A stretch of 64,000 nucleotides of DNA from Tepidaquicella sp964564635 (GCA_964564635.1 CAZMAR010000001.1:682001-746000); one strand, 5' to 3'. Counted from the first letter of the stretch, positions 27,663-38,334 are shown. Numbers and translations are program-made. The notes: a model not told the origin generated them from the sequence alone.

Positions 27663-30600
27663 TTATTTTCTTTTTGCTCTTGTTCTCTTTTTCCTTTCTG
27701 TAGGTTTCTCTTTTTCTTCTGGCTCTTTCTTTTCTTCTTTTTCTTTTACCTCTTCTTCTGGTTTAAACAATGCATCTTTTTTGAAAACAAGTAAGTCTCT
27801 ATATTTTCTTATACCTGTACCAGCCGGAATTAGTTGACCTATAATAACATTTTCTTTCAAACCATAAAGGTAATCCACTTTTCCTTTTATTGCAGCATCT
27901 GTTAGGACTTTAGTTGTTTCCTGGAACGATGCAGCGGAAAGAAAACTATCAGTTGTTAGTGAAGTCTGTGTTATTCCAAGCATAATTGGATCCGCAGTAG
28001 CAGGTCTGGGGTCTCTTGTCTTAATTTGAGTTTTATTTTTCTTTTTAAGTTCTGTATTGATTTCCTTAACCTGCTTTCTCGTTAATAACTGGAACATTTT
28101 TACTTTATCTGAATCGCCTTTATCTACTACAACAACCATTCCTTTTAGTTTTTCATTTTCTTCTGCAAAAACATTCTTATTAATTATATCCCCTTCAAGC
28201 AATCTGGTATCACCAGGATCAGTAACTTTTACTTTCTGGAACATCTGTCTAACAATTATTTCAATATGTTTATCATTAATTTTTACACCTTGCATTCGAT
28301 AAACTTCCTGTATTTCATTCAAAAGATATTCCTGTACTGCAGCAACACCTTTAATTTTTAATATATCAATTGGATCAAGTGCTCCACCAGTAAGTGGGTC
28401 TCCTGCTTCTACCTTATCACCATCTCTAACGAGTATATGCTTACCAATTGGAATTTTATAAGTAAATTCTTTTGATTTATCAGGTGAGGTAACTGTAATT
28501 TCTCTTAATCCACGAGATATTTTTCCAATTTTTACTTTTCCATCAATCTCAGCAATTTTTGCCGGGTCTGAAGGTCTTCTTGCTTCAAATAATTCTGTCA
28601 CACGCGGTAAACCACCGGTAATATCTCTGGTCTTACCTGATTCCCTTGGAATTTTAACCATTACAGTTCCTGCTTTTACAGGTTGTCCATCATCCACTAA
28701 TAAATTCGCTTTTGCTGGAATAAGATAAGTACTCAATTCTTCTCCATTTGAATCTATAATCGCAATTGTTGGACTCTTAGTTTTATCTTTACTCTCAATT
28801 ACGGTTTTTTGATAATGTCCTGTTTGTTCATCTTTAATCAACTCAAATTGTTTACCTTCGGCTAAATCTACATATTTTATATATCCGTCATTTTCAGCAA
28901 CGATAACTTCATTATAGGGATCCCATTCATAGAGAATAGCATTCTTAGGTACTTTTTCATTATTTTTTACTTTTAATGTAGCACCATAAGGAACTGAATA
29001 TCTTGCTATTGTTTCTTTCTGGTCATCAAGAATTGCAATTTTACCATTTCTACTCAGAGAGACAAGAGTTTTTCCAGCAGTAACACCTTTATACTCAACA
29101 ATTCTCATATTTTCAAATTTAATTTTACCTTCAAACTTCGTCGTAATCTGAGATTGAGTAATAATCCTACTTGCAGTTCCACCGATGTGGAATGTTCTAA
29201 GCGTTAACTGAGTACCTGGTTCACCGATAGATTGTGCAGCAATTATTCCTACAGCTTCACCAATTTCAACAATTTTTCCTGTTGCAAGATTTCTACCGTA
29301 ACATTTAGCACAAACACCACGCCTGCTTTCGCAAGTAAGTACAGAACGAATTTCAACTGCTGTAATTGGTGATTCCGCAATTAAAGCAGCTTTTTCTTCT
29401 GTTATCTCTTCACCTGCTTTTGCAATTACCTTTTTAGTTAAAGGATCAATAACATCACTTACTGTTACTCTACCGAGTATTCTTTCTTCAAGACTTTCTT
29501 TAACATCTTCTCCTTCTTTTAACGCTTCAGTAAGTACTCCTCTAATTGTACCACAGTCTTCTTCATTAATAATAACATCCTGAGCAACATCTACCAATCT
29601 TCTTGTTAAATATCCGGCGTCAGCAGTTTTTAATGCTGTATCCGCCAACCCTTTTCTTGCACCGTGAGTAGAGATAAAATATTCAAGAATAGACAATCCT
29701 TCTTTAAAGTTAGCAATAATTGGGTTTTCAATAATTTCCCCTGCCTGTCCGGTAAGTGATTTTTGAGGTTTCTGCATTAAACCTCTCATACCAGCAAGCT
29801 GGCTAACCTGATCAACTGAACCTCTTGCACCAGACTCCACCATCATATACAATGAGTTAAAACCATCTTTGGAAACCCTTAAATTTTCCATCAAATCATT
29901 TTTTACCACATCTCTAACATGTGTCCAAATATCTATGACTTTATTGTATCTTTCATTCTCTGAAATAAGTCCTTCCAGTTTTGCATTTTCAATTTTTTCA
30001 ACTCGCTTTAAGGCATCATCAATAATTTTCTTCTTTGTAGATGGTACTTCAATATCATCTATATTAATTGAAAGACCTCCTTCAGTTGCATATTTAAAAC
30101 CAAGTTCTTTCAACTTATCAAGGAATAAGGCTGTCTTTTGATTTCCTACCTGTTTATAGATTGCTCCTATTATTTCAATAAGTCTTCTCTTTTTCAGTGG
30201 TTCATTAATATATTCTATTGGTTCTGTGGAACCATTTCCTTCTGGCATTATTGTATTAAATACAATCCCCTCAGGAATAATAGAATTGAAAATAATTCTA
30301 CCAGCAGTAGTTTCAATAATTTTATTTTTATATCTAACTTTAACATTTGCATGCATTCCAACAACACCACTCTCATAGGCAATTAGTAATTCTTCCGGAG
30401 ATGAAAACATTTTACCTTCTCCTTTATCTCCTCTCTTGTCTTTTGTTAAGTAATAAATTCCAAGTACTACTTCCTGGTTCGGAACTATAATAGGATTGCC
30501 ATTCTGCGGAGATAAAATATTATGAGAAGAAAGCATCATAATAGAAGCTTCAAGTTGTGCTTCGTAAGAAAGAGGTACATGAACAGCCATCTGGTCTCCA

Positions 30601-32012
30601 TCAAAGTCAGCGTTAAAAGCAGTACATACAAACGGATGTAATGTAATTGCTTTACCTTCAATCAGGACGGGTTGAAATGCCTGGATACTTAATCTATGCA
30701 ATGTAGGTGCTCTGTTTAAAAGAACAGGATGCCCATCAATAACATTATCAAGAATATCCCATACTTCAGGAGATCTTTTATCAATAAGTCTCTTAGCACT
30801 TTTAACCGTTTTCACATAATCGCGGTCAATCAACCTCCTTATAATAAATGGTTTAAACAATTCTAATGCCATATCCTTGGGGATACCACATTCATGAAGT
30901 TTTAGTTCAGGACCAACAACAATAACAGACCTACCAGAGTAGTCAACTCTCTTTCCAAGCAAGTTTTGTCGGAATCTTCCCTGTTTTCCTTTAAGTATAT
31001 CAGATAACGACTTTAACGCTCTGTTTTCTGCTTTTACCGCAGTAACTCTTCTGGAATTATCAAGTAAAGCATCTACTGCTTCCTGCAACATTCGTTTTTC
31101 ATTCCTTAGAATAACTTCAGGAGCTTTAATATCCATCAATCTTTTTAGCCTGTTGTTGCGGATTATAACTCTTCTATATAAGTCATTCAAATCGCTTGTA
31201 GCAAATCTTCCACCTTCAAGGGGTACAAGAGGTCTTAACTCAGGTGGAATAACAGGAATTACTTCAAGAACCATCCATTCTGGTTTGTTTATTTTCGCTC
31301 CTTCTCGAGGTCTGAATGCTTCCAATATTCTTAATCTTTTAATTATATCCTGCCTCTTTATTGCTGATGTCTCTTCAAGTATTGCTTTCCTTAAATTCTC
31401 TATTTCTGCTTCAACATTTACGGTCTTAAGTAACTTTTGCACGGCTATTCCACCTTCATCAGCAACGAACTTATTTGGATTTGTATCTTCAAGTTCATTA
31501 TTATTGCTTGGTAACTGATTTAAAACATCAAGGTATTCTTCTTCAGTTATTAATTGCAATCTTTTATAATTTGTCTTACCCGGATTAATAACAACATAAG
31601 TTTCATAATAAATTATTTTTTCAAGGTCCTTTGAAGAAATACCAAGTACGCTACCAATTTTAGAGGGTAATGTCCTGAAATACCAGATATGAGCGACAGG
31701 AACGCATAAAGAAATATGCCCCATCCTTTCCCTTCTGACACTCTTCATATTGACTTCAACTCCGCATCTATCGCAAATTATACCTTTATACCTGATTCCT
31801 TTATATTTACCGCAGTGACATTCCCAATCTTTTACTGGTCCAAAAATCTTTTCGCAAAATAAACCGTCTTTATCAGGTTTAAAGGTCCTGTAATTAATTG
31901 TTTCAGGTTTAGTTACTTCGCCTTTTGACTGAGCAACTATTGATTCAGTTGAAGCAAGATTTATCGTAACCTTTGTTATTCTTTTGGGTTTTTTTAATTC
32001 GGATTTATACAT
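27663..32012 (-). CDS. rpoC: DNA-directed RNA polymerase subunit beta'
   Basis: This is the catalytic clamp subunit. The Mg-binding motif 'NADFDGDQMAVHVPL' (about 468), an N-terminal zinc site 'CHCGKYKGIRYKGIICDRCG' (about 65-84) and a second zinc cluster with 'CESRRGVCAKCYG' (about 893) are present. At 1449 residues it has the length of FCB-group enzymes, with their lineage insertions. The last 35 residues are a Lys/Glu-rich tail ('EEEVKEKEEKKEPEEKEK') of low complexity that lies outside the conserved core. It starts 35 bp after rpoB. Confidence 0.99.
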   Translation of the reverse strand: MYKSELKKPKRITKVTINLASTESIVAQSKGEVTKPETINYRTFKPDKDGLFCEKIFGPVKDWECHCGKYKGIRYKGIICDRCGVEVNMKSVRRERMGHISLCVPVAHIWYFRTLPSKIGSVLGISSKDLEKIIYYETYVVINPGKTNYKRLQLITEEEYLDVLNQLPSNNNELEDTNPNKFVADEGGIAVQKLLKTVNVEAEIENLRKAILEETSAIKRQDIIKRLRILEAFRPREGAKINKPEWMVLEVIPVIPPELRPLVPLEGGRFATSDLNDLYRRVIIRNNRLKRLMDIKAPEVILRNEKRMLQEAVDALLDNSRRVTAVKAENRALKSLSDILKGKQGRFRQNLLGKRVDYSGRSVIVVGPELKLHECGIPKDMALELFKPFIIRRLIDRDYVKTVKSAKRLIDKRSPEVWDILDNVIDGHPVLLNRAPTLHRLSIQAFQPVLIEGKAITLHPFVCTAFNADFDGDQMAVHVPLSYEAQLEASIMMLSSHNILSPQNGNPIIVPNQEVVLGIYYLTKDKRGDKGEGKMFSSPEELLIAYESGVVGMHANVKVRYKNKIIETTAGRIIFNSIIPEGIVFNTIMPEGNGSTEPIEYINEPLKKRRLIEIIGAIYKQVGNQKTALFLDKLKELGFKYATEGGLSINIDDIEVPSTKKKIIDDALKRVEKIENAKLEGLISENERYNKVIDIWTHVRDVVKNDLMENLRVSKDGFNSLYMMVESGARGSVDQVSQLAGMRGLMQKPQKSLTGQAGEIIENPIIANFKEGLSILEYFISTHGARKGLADTALKTADAGYLTRRLVDVAQDVIINEEDCGTIRGVLTEALKEGEDVKESLEERILGRVTVSDVIDPLTKKVIAKAGEEITEEKAALIAESPITAVEIRSVLTCESRRGVCAKCYGRNLATGKIVEIGEAVGIIAAQSIGEPGTQLTLRTFHIGGTASRIITQSQITTKFEGKIKFENMRIVEYKGVTAGKTLVSLSRNGKIAILDDQKETIARYSVPYGATLKVKNNEKVPKNAILYEWDPYNEVIVAENDGYIKYVDLAEGKQFELIKDEQTGHYQKTVIESKDKTKSPTIAIIDSNGEELSTYLIPAKANLLVDDGQPVKAGTVMVKIPRESGKTRDITGGLPRVTELFEARRPSDPAKIAEIDGKVKIGKISRGLREITVTSPDKSKEFTYKIPIGKHILVRDGDKVEAGDPLTGGALDPIDILKIKGVAAVQEYLLNEIQEVYRMQGVKINDKHIEIIVRQMFQKVKVTDPGDTRLLEGDIINKNVFAEENEKLKGMVVVVDKGDSDKVKMFQLLTRKQVKEINTELKKKNKTQIKTRDPRPATADPIMLGITQTSLTTDSFLSAASFQETTKVLTDAAIKGKVDYLYGLKENVIIGQLIPAGTGIRKYRDLLVFKKDALFKPEEEVKEKEEKKEPEEKEKPTERKKRTRAKRK

Positions 32013-32047
32013 ATAAATAGAAATTAATTATTATTTTTTTAATTAAA

Positions 32048-35000
32048 TTATTCTATATTGATATCAAGGCACAGACCTTGTAATTCTTTCATAAGTACAT
32101 TAAAGGCTTCAGGGGTAGAAGGTTCCTGAATATTATCTCCCTTAATAATAGCCTCATAAGCTTTGCTTCTACCCTGTACATCATCGCTTTTTATTGTAAG
32201 CATTTCCTGAAGTGTATATGCAGCACCATAACCTTGCAATGCCCAGCATTCCATCTCTCCAAATCTCTGACCACCAAATTGTGCCTTTCCGCCAAGTGGT
32301 TGTTGAGTTATCAGAGAGTAAGGTCCGATAGACCTTGCGTGTATTTTATCATCAACAAGGTGTGATAATTTCATCATATATATATATCCTACTGTAACCT
32401 TTTGATGGAATTTCTTTCCGGTCATCCCGTCATATAAATCTATTCTTGAGTTCTCTGGTAAGCCTGCTTTCTTTAATGATTCTTCAATCTCTTCAACAGT
32501 CGCACCATCAAAAATAGGAGTAGCGAATTTTACACCGAGTTTTTTACCAACCCATCCTAAAGCAGTTTCATAAAGCTGTCCTAAATTCATTCTTGAAGGA
32601 ACACCAAGAGGATTTAAAACTATATCAACAGGGGTGCCATCAGGTAAGAACGGCATATCTTCAACGGGAACTATCTTTGCAACAACACCTTTGTTTCCAT
32701 GTCTTCCTGCCATTTTATCACCAACCGATAATTTTCTTTTCTTGGCAACATAAACTTTTGCAAGTTTTACAACTCCAGTTGGTAATTCATCTCCTAATGC
32801 TACCTTTACTTTTAGTCTTTTATATCTTTCTTCAATTTCAATATTTTTATAAGAATAACTCTTATATATATCAAGTAATAAAGTATTTGCTCTTTTGCTA
32901 TCGGTCCAATCTCTTTCATAATCGAGATTCTTAAAATCAATTCCATTTTCATAAAGATTTATAAAAGTCTCTCTCTTAAAAACAACACCGCTTTTTATGA
33001 TAACATTTCCTTTTATATCTCTAACCCCAAGCGATTTTTTTCCATCCAAAAGAATACCGAGCTTCTCTGCAAATTTTATGTTCAGATCTTTAATATCGCG
33101 TTTCATTTCTGCTTCTAACCTATCAAGCTTTTTCTTTTCATCTTTTTTACTTTCCATATCACGAGTTTTACGAGAGAACAGTTTGGTATTAACAACAATC
33201 CCTTTTAAACCTGGAGGAGCTTTAAAGGAAGCATCTTTAACATCCCCAGCTTTATCTCCAAAAATCGCTCTTAACAATTTTTCTTCCGGAGAAGGTTCGG
33301 TCTCTCCCTTTGGAGTTACTTTTCCAATTAAAATATCACCTTCTTTTACTTCTGCCCCAATCCTTACTATACCATTTTCATCTAAATCTTTCGTGGCTTC
33401 TTCACTTACATTTGGAATTTCACGGGTTAATTCTTCTTCACCTCTTTTAGTATCTCTTACTTCAAGAGAAAATTCTTCTATATGAACTGAAGTGAAAATA
33501 TCTTTATGAACAATTCTTTCACTTATCACTATTGCATCTTCAAAGTTATAACCACGCCACGGCATAAAAGCAACAAGGATATTTCTTCCAAGTGCCAATT
33601 CTCCATTTTGTGTAGAAGAGCCATCAGCAAGTATATCACCCTTTTTGACTTTATCACCTTCCTTAACAACTGGTCTTTGATTTATTGATGTATCCTGATT
33701 TGTTCTTAAAAATTTTACCAGATTATACTCTACAACTTTTTTATCATCAAAACTTACCAACGCTTCCTCTGAATCTTCCCTGATATTATATCTAACAATA
33801 ATTTTATCCGCTGACGCATATTCAACAATTCCATCTGCTTCTGCAACAATCATAGAACGCGAATCCCTTGCAACTACTTCTTCAAAACCAGTACCAACAA
33901 TAGGTGCTTCGGGTCTTAATAATGGCACTGCCTGTCTCTGCATATTACTACCCATAAGTGCTCTATTTGCATCATCATGCTCAAGGAATGGAATTAAAGA
34001 AGCAGCAGCACTAACAATCTGATTAGTGGCAACATCTATATAATCAATCTCCGTTGGTTTGAAAAATGGGAAATCCCCTCTGTATCTTGCTTTAACTCTT
34101 TGATTAATAAAGTAACCTTTTTCATTTATTGGTTCATTTGCCTGGGCAATTTTATATTCATCTTCTTTATCTGCTGACAAATACTCAATCTTATCGGTAA
34201 CCTTTCCATTTTCAACCTTTCTGTATGGAGTTTCAATAAAACCTAATTCATTAATTCTCGAATGAATACATAAAGAGGATATTAATCCAATGTTTGGTCC
34301 TTCGGGGGTTTCTATAGGACACAATCTGCCATAATGGGTATAGTGCACATCACGAACTTCAAAACCCGCTCGCTCTCTTGAAAGCCCACCGGGACCAAGG
34401 GCACTGATTCTTCGCTTATGGGTCATTTCAGCAAGTGGATTGGTCTGATCCATAAACTGAGATAATTGACTCGTGCCAAAGAATGAAGATAAAGCACTTG
34501 TTATTGGACGCGCACTTATCAATCTTGACGGGGTTAAACTTTCTTCATCGTGAATACTCATTTTTTCCTTTACTGTTCTAATCATCCTTGTTAAACCAAG
34601 TGCATACTGTTGTGAAAGTTGCTCACAAACAGTTCTTACTCTTCTATTTCCGAGGTGATCAATATCATCAACTTCCCTTTTTCCATCAATTAAATCCCTG
34701 ATTGATTTTATTATCGCAACAATATCCTCGAGAGTAAGGATTTTTATATTCTCATCAATTTTAAGGTTTAATTTTTTATTAATTTTATATCTACCGACTT
34801 CGCTCAAATCATATTTCTTCGGATTAAAGAACTGCTTTTCTATATAAGATTTTGCACTTTCTCCTTCGCTTTCTGCAAGAAGTGTTAGAGTTTTATCCTT
34901 TTTCTTATCAGTAGTTTCGTTTGTCTTCTCTGTTTCATATTCATCATTGTCGGAAATAATTGTATTAAATATGACCTTCTCACCATCGGTTGCATCTGCT

Positions 35001-35881
35001 TTCAGTAAATAAAGAGATTTTATCCTTGAATTTAAAATATTAATCAAATTCTCACTTGTAAGTGCTGATCCCTCACTAATTCCAAGATCATCACCTGTTT
35101 CTTTATCAATTACATTTTCAGCGACAATTCTGTTTTCATACTCAGAATAATTTCTCTCATTAATTTGAACATTTTCCACAAGGTTAAAAAGCTCGAGCAT
35201 TTTTATTTTATCATTAAATCCCAATGCTCTTAAAAGTGTGGAAAAGTAAAATTTCTTTTTCCTATCTATATAAGCATAAAGTAAACCATTAATGTCTGTG
35301 GAAAATTCTACCCAGGAACCTTTAAAAGGAATTACTCTTGCAGAGTAAAGTTGAGTTCCATTGGCGTGTGTAGATTCGGAAAAAACAACGCCGGGAGACC
35401 TGTGTAATTGACTAACTATTACTCTTTCAGCACCGTTAATAATAAAACTACCTCGCGGGGTCATATACGGCAAATGTCCCAGATAAACATCCTGCTCAAT
35501 TTGATAATTATACTCTTTCGCTGTGGGATTGGGTCTTGTTGATAATCTTAACTTTGCCTTAACTGGAACTGAATATGTTAAACCTTGTTCCTGACATTCA
35601 ATAATAGAAGCAGGGGGTTTCTCAATATGATATTCAATAAACTCAAGTATTGCTGTTTCCCTTGAATCTGTAACGGGGAAACATTCTTCAAATACCCGCT
35701 GCAATCCAATAGACTTTCTCTTACTAATAGGTACATCTTCCTGTAAAAAGTCTTTAAACGATTGGATTTGAACATCAAGCAAGTCCGGTGCTTCCTTATT
35801 TATCTGTGCTTTTGAGAAAGTTAATCTTTTGTTTTTTTGATTTAGGTAGGGTAAACCTAAAATGTTTTCATTAACATTCAT
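32048..35881 (-). CDS. rpoB: DNA-directed RNA polymerase subunit beta
   Basis: RpoB forms the other half of the active cleft. Characteristic segments are the rifampicin-pocket region 'FFGTSQLSQFMDQTNPLAEMTHKRR' (split over about 463-487), 'GSNMQRQAVPLLRPEAP' (about 645), 'GDKMAGRHGNKGVV' (about 1045) and the C-terminal 'GGKAQFGGQRFGEMEVWAL'-like stretch, here with Cys in place of Val ('GEMECWALQGYGAAYTLQE'). The length is 1277 residues. Rifampicin-pocket residues look like the susceptible wild type by eye (Asp, His and Ser positions are kept). It follows rplL by about 210 bp that contains a hairpin. Confidence 0.99.
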   Translation of the reverse strand: MNVNENILGLPYLNQKNKRLTFSKAQINKEAPDLLDVQIQSFKDFLQEDVPISKRKSIGLQRVFEECFPVTDSRETAILEFIEYHIEKPPASIIECQEQGLTYSVPVKAKLRLSTRPNPTAKEYNYQIEQDVYLGHLPYMTPRGSFIINGAERVIVSQLHRSPGVVFSESTHANGTQLYSARVIPFKGSWVEFSTDINGLLYAYIDRKKKFYFSTLLRALGFNDKIKMLELFNLVENVQINERNYSEYENRIVAENVIDKETGDDLGISEGSALTSENLINILNSRIKSLYLLKADATDGEKVIFNTIISDNDEYETEKTNETTDKKKDKTLTLLAESEGESAKSYIEKQFFNPKKYDLSEVGRYKINKKLNLKIDENIKILTLEDIVAIIKSIRDLIDGKREVDDIDHLGNRRVRTVCEQLSQQYALGLTRMIRTVKEKMSIHDEESLTPSRLISARPITSALSSFFGTSQLSQFMDQTNPLAEMTHKRRISALGPGGLSRERAGFEVRDVHYTHYGRLCPIETPEGPNIGLISSLCIHSRINELGFIETPYRKVENGKVTDKIEYLSADKEDEYKIAQANEPINEKGYFINQRVKARYRGDFPFFKPTEIDYIDVATNQIVSAAASLIPFLEHDDANRALMGSNMQRQAVPLLRPEAPIVGTGFEEVVARDSRSMIVAEADGIVEYASADKIIVRYNIREDSEEALVSFDDKKVVEYNLVKFLRTNQDTSINQRPVVKEGDKVKKGDILADGSSTQNGELALGRNILVAFMPWRGYNFEDAIVISERIVHKDIFTSVHIEEFSLEVRDTKRGEEELTREIPNVSEEATKDLDENGIVRIGAEVKEGDILIGKVTPKGETEPSPEEKLLRAIFGDKAGDVKDASFKAPPGLKGIVVNTKLFSRKTRDMESKKDEKKKLDRLEAEMKRDIKDLNIKFAEKLGILLDGKKSLGVRDIKGNVIIKSGVVFKRETFINLYENGIDFKNLDYERDWTDSKRANTLLLDIYKSYSYKNIEIEERYKRLKVKVALGDELPTGVVKLAKVYVAKKRKLSVGDKMAGRHGNKGVVAKIVPVEDMPFLPDGTPVDIVLNPLGVPSRMNLGQLYETALGWVGKKLGVKFATPIFDGATVEEIEESLKKAGLPENSRIDLYDGMTGKKFHQKVTVGYIYMMKLSHLVDDKIHARSIGPYSLITQQPLGGKAQFGGQRFGEMECWALQGYGAAYTLQEMLTIKSDDVQGRSKAYEAIIKGDNIQEPSTPEAFNVLMKELQGLCLDINIE

Positions 35882-36050
35882 AAATGAAAAGATATTTTAT
35901 TTTAGTTTGATTTTTATTCAAATATTTATAGAAAAAACTTTTGCGCTGAAAATTATAAATGATAAAAGAATTGATATTCTCACCAATATTAAATAGGTTG
36001 CAAAAATAAATTTTATGAAAAATCTTTTGTGTTTTAATTTTTAAATTAAG

Positions 36051-36078
36051 AGGTCCTGGGTGTAAACACTCAGGACCT
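36051..36078 (-). promoter_or_regulatory. rplL-rpoB intergenic hairpin (possible attenuator)
   Basis: AGGTCCTGGGTGT (36051-36063) and ACACTCAGGACCT (36066-36078) form a 12-of-13 stem 13 bp after the rplL stop. On the minus strand it is followed by CTTAATTTAAAAATT rather than a clean U-run, so it fits a partial terminator or RNA-processing site that lowers rpoBC output relative to L7/L12, as known in other bacteria. The function is inferred. Confidence 0.6.
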
Positions 36079-36090
36079 TCTTTAATATTA

Positions 36091-36465
36091 TTATTTAATT
36101 TCTACTTTCGCACCAGCAGCTTCTAATTCTGCTTTAAGTTTTTCGGCTTCTGCTTTTGGTATGTTTTCCTTCACTGCTTTTGGAGCACTTTCGACTAATG
36201 CTTTTGATTCTGTTAAGCCTAAACCAGTTGCATTCTTAACTACCTTAATAACATTAATCTTGTTTGCTCCTATTTCTTGAAGAATAACGGAGAATTCTGT
36301 CTTCTCTTCTTGTGGTTGATCAGCACCACCGGGAGCAGCGCCAGCAACTACCATTGGAGCAGCTGCGGTAACACCGAATTTTTCTTCAAGTGCTTTTTTA
36401 AGTTCTGCTGCTTCTACTAATGTTAGGTTTGAAATTTTTTCTAATAATTCTTCTACAACTGACAT
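36091..36465 (-). CDS. rplL: Ribosomal protein L7/L12
   Basis: This acidic stalk protein recruits translation factors to the 50S subunit. The N-terminal dimerisation helices (about 1-30, 'LLEKISNLTLVEAAELKKAL'), an Ala/Gly-rich hinge (about 34-52) and the C-terminal factor-binding domain with 'INVIKVVKNATGLGLTESKALVE' (about 70-92) are all clear. The length is 124 residues. It follows rplJ by 34 bp. Confidence 0.99.
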   Translation of the reverse strand: MSVVEELLEKISNLTLVEAAELKKALEEKFGVTAAAPMVVAGAAPGGADQPQEEKTEFSVILQEIGANKINVIKVVKNATGLGLTESKALVESAPKAVKENIPKAEAEKLKAELEAAGAKVEIK

Positions 36466-36499
36466 TTTATACCTTCCTGTTTTAAATTTTCAAAAAAAT

Positions 36500-37033
36500 T
36501 TATGCTGCTTTCTTTTTAGCTACTTCCTCGATTACACTGGCGAGGTCTCTTATAACTGCGTTGATAGCGCCAACAATACCAGCAACTGGAGAACCAAGAC
36601 TGCCGCAGATAGAGGCGATAACCTCATTTCTTGAAAGTAATGAAGAAAGTTCTGCTAATTTTTCAGAACCGTAAATATTACCCTCAAGTATAGCAACTTT
36701 AAATTTCGGTTTCCCAATTTTATCAAATTTTTTCTTTATTATTTTTGCTGGTATTACAGGGTCATCGAAAGCAAAGATTATCCCTGTCGGTCCAATGAGG
36801 AAGTCAGATAATTCATTGACATATTGTCCGTATTTATCTGATTCCTTTAGAGCTCTTAAAGCTAATGTGTTTTTGACTACTTTATACTTTATATCTGATT
36901 TATAAAATTCACCTCTTAATTCATTCGTCTCTGCAACTGTTAAATAAGAAAAATCAATAAAGTATAAAGCAATAGATTCTGACATTAACTTCTTAATCTC
37001 TTCAACAATTTCTACTTTCTTTTCTTTTTCCAT
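36500..37033 (-). CDS. rplJ: Ribosomal protein L10
   Basis: L10 anchors the L7/L12 stalk to 23S rRNA and, with L7/L12, represses its own mRNA in many bacteria. 'YFIDFSYLTVAETNELRGEF' (about 20-39) and 'KVVKNTLALRAL' (about 52-63) are family segments, and the C-terminal helix that binds L7/L12 dimers is present. The length is 177 residues. A structured leader of 137 nt precedes it. Confidence 0.98.
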   Translation of the reverse strand: MEKEKKVEIVEEIKKLMSESIALYFIDFSYLTVAETNELRGEFYKSDIKYKVVKNTLALRALKESDKYGQYVNELSDFLIGPTGIIFAFDDPVIPAKIIKKKFDKIGKPKFKVAILEGNIYGSEKLAELSSLLSRNEVIASICGSLGSPVAGIVGAINAVIRDLASVIEEVAKKKAA

Positions 37034-37170
37034 TTTACATAAATTAATAGTTCAGAATTATATTCTGATATATTACTATATCAGGATTTAAATCTGACTT
37101 AGAAGCATTTTTTAATGGTTCCGGTAGAAGACCATTTATATATTTAAAGTGCGTAATATTCAAAAATAGT
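37034..37170 (-). promoter_or_regulatory. Putative L10 (rplJ) mRNA leader
   Basis: The 137-nt gap between rplA and rplJ is unusually long for this operon and can fold: AATGGT-(CTTCTACCGGA)-ACCATT is a stem with a large asymmetric loop, and CTGATATA-GTAA-TATATCAG is a perfect 8-bp hairpin nearer the rplJ start. L10 leaders with a kinked stem lie here in many bacteria. I cannot confirm the conserved L10-binding core by eye. Confidence 0.45.
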
Positions 37171-37875
37171 TTAAGAAAAAGTTTTTAGATCAGTTAAAGT
37201 TCTATCTATAGATACACCAGGACCCATAGTACTTGACAGGGTAATTCCTTTTATATAAGTACCTTTTGCAGAAGCCGGTTTCAATTTTATAATTGTATTA
37301 AGAAAAGTAACAATATTTTCTTTCAATTTTTCCGGTTCAAATGATGCTTTTCCAATTGAAGCGTGCACAGTACCGTTTTTATCAACACGGAAATCTATTT
37401 TCCCAGCCTTTACCTCTTTTACAGCTTGCTCAATATTAGTTGTTACAGTACCACTTTTGGGGTTTGGCATAAGCCCTCTCGGTCCGAGAATTTTTCCAAG
37501 TTTACCAAGTTCACTCATAACATCTGGAGTTGCAATAATAACATCCACATCAGTCCATCCTTCCTGAATCTTTTGCAAATAATCTTCAAAGCCAACGAAG
37601 TCAGCCCCTGCTTCAATTGCCTCTGCGTGTCTTTCCGGTTTTGCAATCACCAGCACTCTGACAGATTTTCCTGTACCATTAGGCAAAGAAACTGTACCGC
37701 GCACAACCTGATCAGCATGTTTTGGATCAACCCCAAGATTAACTGCAATATCAACAGACTCATCGAACTTTGCATTAGCAAACTGCTTTACAATTGCTAC
37801 TGCTTCATCAATTTTATAATCTTTTTTTAAATCTACTTTACTTCTTATTTCTTTTTGCTTTTTGGTTAATTTCAT
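37171..37875 (-). CDS. rplA: Ribosomal protein L1
   Basis: L1 forms the mobile stalk at the E site of the 50S subunit and can repress the rplKA mRNA. 'VDIAVNLGVDPKHADQVVRGTVSLPNGTGK' is spread over about residues 40-70, 'PDVMSELGKLGKILGPRGLMPNPKSGTVT' over about 117-145, and 'GTYIKGITLSSTMGPGV' over about 205-221. The length, 234 residues, is normal. Confidence 0.99.
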   Translation of the reverse strand: MKLTKKQKEIRSKVDLKKDYKIDEAVAIVKQFANAKFDESVDIAVNLGVDPKHADQVVRGTVSLPNGTGKSVRVLVIAKPERHAEAIEAGADFVGFEDYLQKIQEGWTDVDVIIATPDVMSELGKLGKILGPRGLMPNPKSGTVTTNIEQAVKEVKAGKIDFRVDKNGTVHASIGKASFEPEKLKENIVTFLNTIIKLKPASAKGTYIKGITLSSTMGPGVSIDRTLTDLKTFS

Positions 37876-37911
37876 AAAAGATTTTATTTCTTTTTAAGAT
37901 TTAAATTTTTT

Positions 37912-38334
37912 TTACTCAACAACTATTCCAATACTTCTTGCAGTCCCTTTAATCATTTTTATTGCTTGATTTATATCTTTTGTATTCAGGTCTGGCATTT
38001 TTATTTCTGCAATTTCTTTTACCTGCTTCAAAGTAACTTTCCCGACTTTTGTTTTATTGGGAACTCCAGAACCTTTGTTGACTCCAGCGGCTTTTAAGAG
38101 AAGAACTGCAGCGGGGGGAGTTTTTGTAATAAATGTGAATGATTTATCCGAATATACAGTTATTACCACAGGAACAATTATACCCTGTTTATCTTTCGTT
38201 CTTGCATTAAACTGTTTACAAAACTCCATACCATTTACACCTCTTTGTCCAAGGGCGGGACCAACAGGAGGAGCCATTGTAGCTTGACCACCTGGAATCT
38301 GAAGTTTAATAAATCCGACTATCTTTTTTGCCAT
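37912..38334 (-). CDS. rplK: Ribosomal protein L11
   Basis: L11 lies at the base of the stalk in the GTPase-associated centre. The Pro-rich N-terminal 'KLQIPGGQATMAPPVGPALGQRGVN' (about 10-34) and the rRNA-binding C-terminal 'GSGVPNKTKVGKVTLKQVKEIA' (about 87-108) are clear. The length is 140 residues. It lies between nusG and rplA. Confidence 0.99.
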   Translation of the reverse strand: MAKKIVGFIKLQIPGGQATMAPPVGPALGQRGVNGMEFCKQFNARTKDKQGIIVPVVITVYSDKSFTFITKTPPAAVLLLKAAGVNKGSGVPNKTKVGKVTLKQVKEIAEIKMPDLNTKDINQAIKMIKGTARSIGIVVE

